A DNA stretch of 15,514 bases. It comes from Burkholderiaceae bacterium (GTDB lineage Bacteria; Pseudomonadota; Gammaproteobacteria; Burkholderiales; Burkholderiaceae_C). Each line of letters opens with the position of its first letter. Position 1 is the stretch's first letter. A program made the position numbers and the translations under genes. Shown here in pieces: positions 15,410-15,514 of the stretch. Where the stretch lies: positions 9,278 to 24,791 of the forward strand of contig JANREF010000202.1 of assembly GCA_030726195.1 (NCBI GenBank), in the 5' to 3' direction. The notes beneath the pieces were generated by a model, which did not search any database, was not told the DNA's origin, and was given only the letters and a program-made list of their open reading frames with translations.

Positions 15410-15514
15410 CTACATCAACCGAACAGGTATGCCGCGCTTGGCCATCAAGGCTTTGGCCTCACCGACGGTGTGATCACCAAAGTGAAAGATGCTCGCAGCC
15501 AGCACCGCATCGGC
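15410..15514 (-). CDS. hisF: Imidazole glycerol phosphate synthase cyclase subunit HisF (partial, C-terminal end only)
   Basis: The last 34 codons of a minus-strand gene read [20 protein letters not shown] and end GIPVRLM before TAG at 15410-15412. This matches the C-terminal end of HisF, the (beta/alpha)8-barrel subunit that, with HisH, makes imidazole glycerol phosphate and AICAR. The rest lies beyond the right edge. Placement directly before hisI-hisE agrees with the usual order. Confidence 0.9.
   Translation of the reverse strand, partial: ADAVLAASIFHFGDHTVGEAKALMAKRGIPVRLM

Overview
The window looks like chromosomal DNA of a betaproteobacterium, order Burkholderiales, most likely family Comamonadaceae (Limnohabitans/Rhodoferax-like). 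This rests on gene order and protein style: hisF-hisI-hisE, a DUF4870-like membrane protein, hinT, then tatABC; petABC followed by sspA-sspB; and secA next to an M23 peptidase and a DUF721 protein. The genus cannot be settled by eye. Base composition and codon use look even across the window. I see no insertion sequence, integrase, phage gene, CRISPR array or toxin-antitoxin pair.

Left part (1-4819). secA runs off the left edge on the minus strand, with 705 codons visible. Upstream of it lie two hairpins that end the transcript of a membrane-anchored M23 (LytM) metallopeptidase. A small DciA-like (DUF721) gene diverges from the peptidase and converges on a tRNA-Thr(UGU). That tRNA lies 12 bases behind the sspA-sspB pair, which encodes an RNA-polymerase-associated stringent starvation protein and a ClpXP adaptor.

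Middle part (4838-9589). A minus-strand petA-petB-petC operon encodes the cytochrome bc1 complex (Rieske protein, cytochrome b, cytochrome c1). It has a recognisable promoter at one end and a strong intrinsic terminator at the other. Diverging from petA is mscL, the large mechanosensitive channel, whose leader carries a terminator-like hairpin. pdxA (vitamin B6 synthesis) converges on mscL with a 3-base gap and carries an in-frame 9-bp tandem repeat.

Right part (9693-15514). A Nif3-family protein and a DegS/AlgW-like anchored serine protease diverge from each other. The protease gene faces tatC across a 232-bp non-coding patch with repeats and a long stem-loop. The rest is one minus-strand run: hisF (partial), hisI, hisE, DUF4870-like gene, hinT, tatA, tatB, tatC.

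Two functional links are visible. The Rieske protein has a twin-arginine signal and so should depend on the Tat translocase encoded about 5 kb away. SecA, the peptidase, the DegS-like protease and Tat together make this region rich in envelope and export functions. I found no clearly new multi-gene system. The most checkable oddities are regulatory or structural: the mscL leader hairpin, the pdxA minisatellite, the petC terminator crowding sspA, the tRNA behind sspB, and two mutually exclusive hairpins before tatA.
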